6,081 nt of DNA from Tannerellaceae bacterium (GTDB taxonomy: Bacteria; Bacteroidota; Bacteroidia; Bacteroidales; Tannerellaceae): assembly GCA_020860805.1 (NCBI GenBank), contig JAJBTP010000290.1, positions 1-6,081 on the forward strand, read 5' to 3'. The notes under the pieces were generated by a model. The model was not told the origin of the DNA and did not search any database. It saw only the letters and a list, made by a program, of their open reading frames with translations. Positions 6,030 to 6,081 of this stretch are shown one piece after another (within the stretch, counting starts at the first letter, position 1; each line of letters opens with the position of its first letter). The position numbers and the translations under genes are program-made.

Positions 6030-6080
6030 CTAATTATTCTCTATGGGCCACCCGGATTTTATATGAAATTCAGGTCTACA
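6030..6080 (-). CDS. Possible C-terminal end of an upstream gene (partial)
   Basis: One minus-strand frame is open from the window edge for 16 codons, CRPEFHIKSGWPIENN, ending at TAG 6032-6030; the other two frames have early stops. The hydrophilic and aromatic mix and the position before the inverted repeat fit the tail of a preceding gene of the same locus. Sixteen open codons can occur by chance, and the family cannot be recognised. Confidence 0.3.
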   Translation of the reverse strand, partial: CRPEFHIKSGWPIENN

Positions 6081-6081
6081 G

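Noticed and set aside
1..6081. CRISPR array, tRNA or rRNA genes, insertion sequence or other mobile element, novel defence system
   Set aside because: No spaced direct repeats, tRNA-like cloverleaf, transposase or defence-type domain was seen. The content is an ordinary glycan-utilisation operon apart from the frame lesions.
5955..6081. Bacteroides-type promoter (TTTG near -33, TAnnTTTG near -7) upstream of gene A
   Set aside because: The leader is AT-rich, but I found no convincing pair of elements at the right spacing on the minus strand, so no promoter is claimed.

Overview
The window is a minus-strand gene cluster, read from about 5954 down to 177, typical of a Bacteroidales polysaccharide- or glycoprotein-utilisation locus. 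The genus cannot be fixed from the sequence. Reasons for the assignment are two secreted GH92 alpha-mannosidases of Bacteroides type, a lipoprotein joining a discoidin-like domain to a 'basic secretory protein' metallopeptidase, moderately low GC, AT-rich leaders without clear Shine-Dalgarno sites, and very short intergenic gaps (4 and 24 bp). No gene is supported on the plus strand.

Layout in transcription order: (0) a possible last 16 codons of an upstream gene (6080-6030), followed by a 17-bp perfect inverted repeat (6004-6020); (1) gene A, 5954-4828, a lipoprotein with an N-terminal discoidin-like domain and a C-terminal HELVH peptidase domain; (2) gene B, 4823-2489, a GH92 glycosidase of the THLSGTG/HGNEP type; (3) gene C, 2464-177, a GH92 glycosidase of the HQPSPWIND type; (4) a strong, probably bidirectional, rho-independent terminator (123-149); (5) about 120 bp at the window start with no recognisable gene.

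The outstanding feature is that all three genes are broken in frame, by five small lesions in total: a C8 tract in A, two apparent one-base losses in B, and an apparent loss of one GA dinucleotide plus an extra C in C. Repairing them by 1-2 nt restores continuous proteins of about 375, 778 and 762 residues, normal lengths with all family motifs intact. No in-frame nonsense codon or large deletion is seen. Four of the five lesions are in or beside homopolymers and the fifth is at a dinucleotide repeat. This is what uncorrected indel errors in a draft or long-read assembly look like; very recent decay, or phase variation at the C8 tract, are alternatives that sequence alone cannot exclude.

If intact, the three products would act together outside the cytoplasm: the lipoprotein peptidase would bind and cleave a (glyco)protein, while two GH92 enzymes with different active-site signatures remove mannose from alpha-mannosidic glycans. 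Gene C carries the residue set and spacing that I recall for the alpha-1,2-mannosidase BT3990; gene B lacks that subsite and probably has a different linkage preference.
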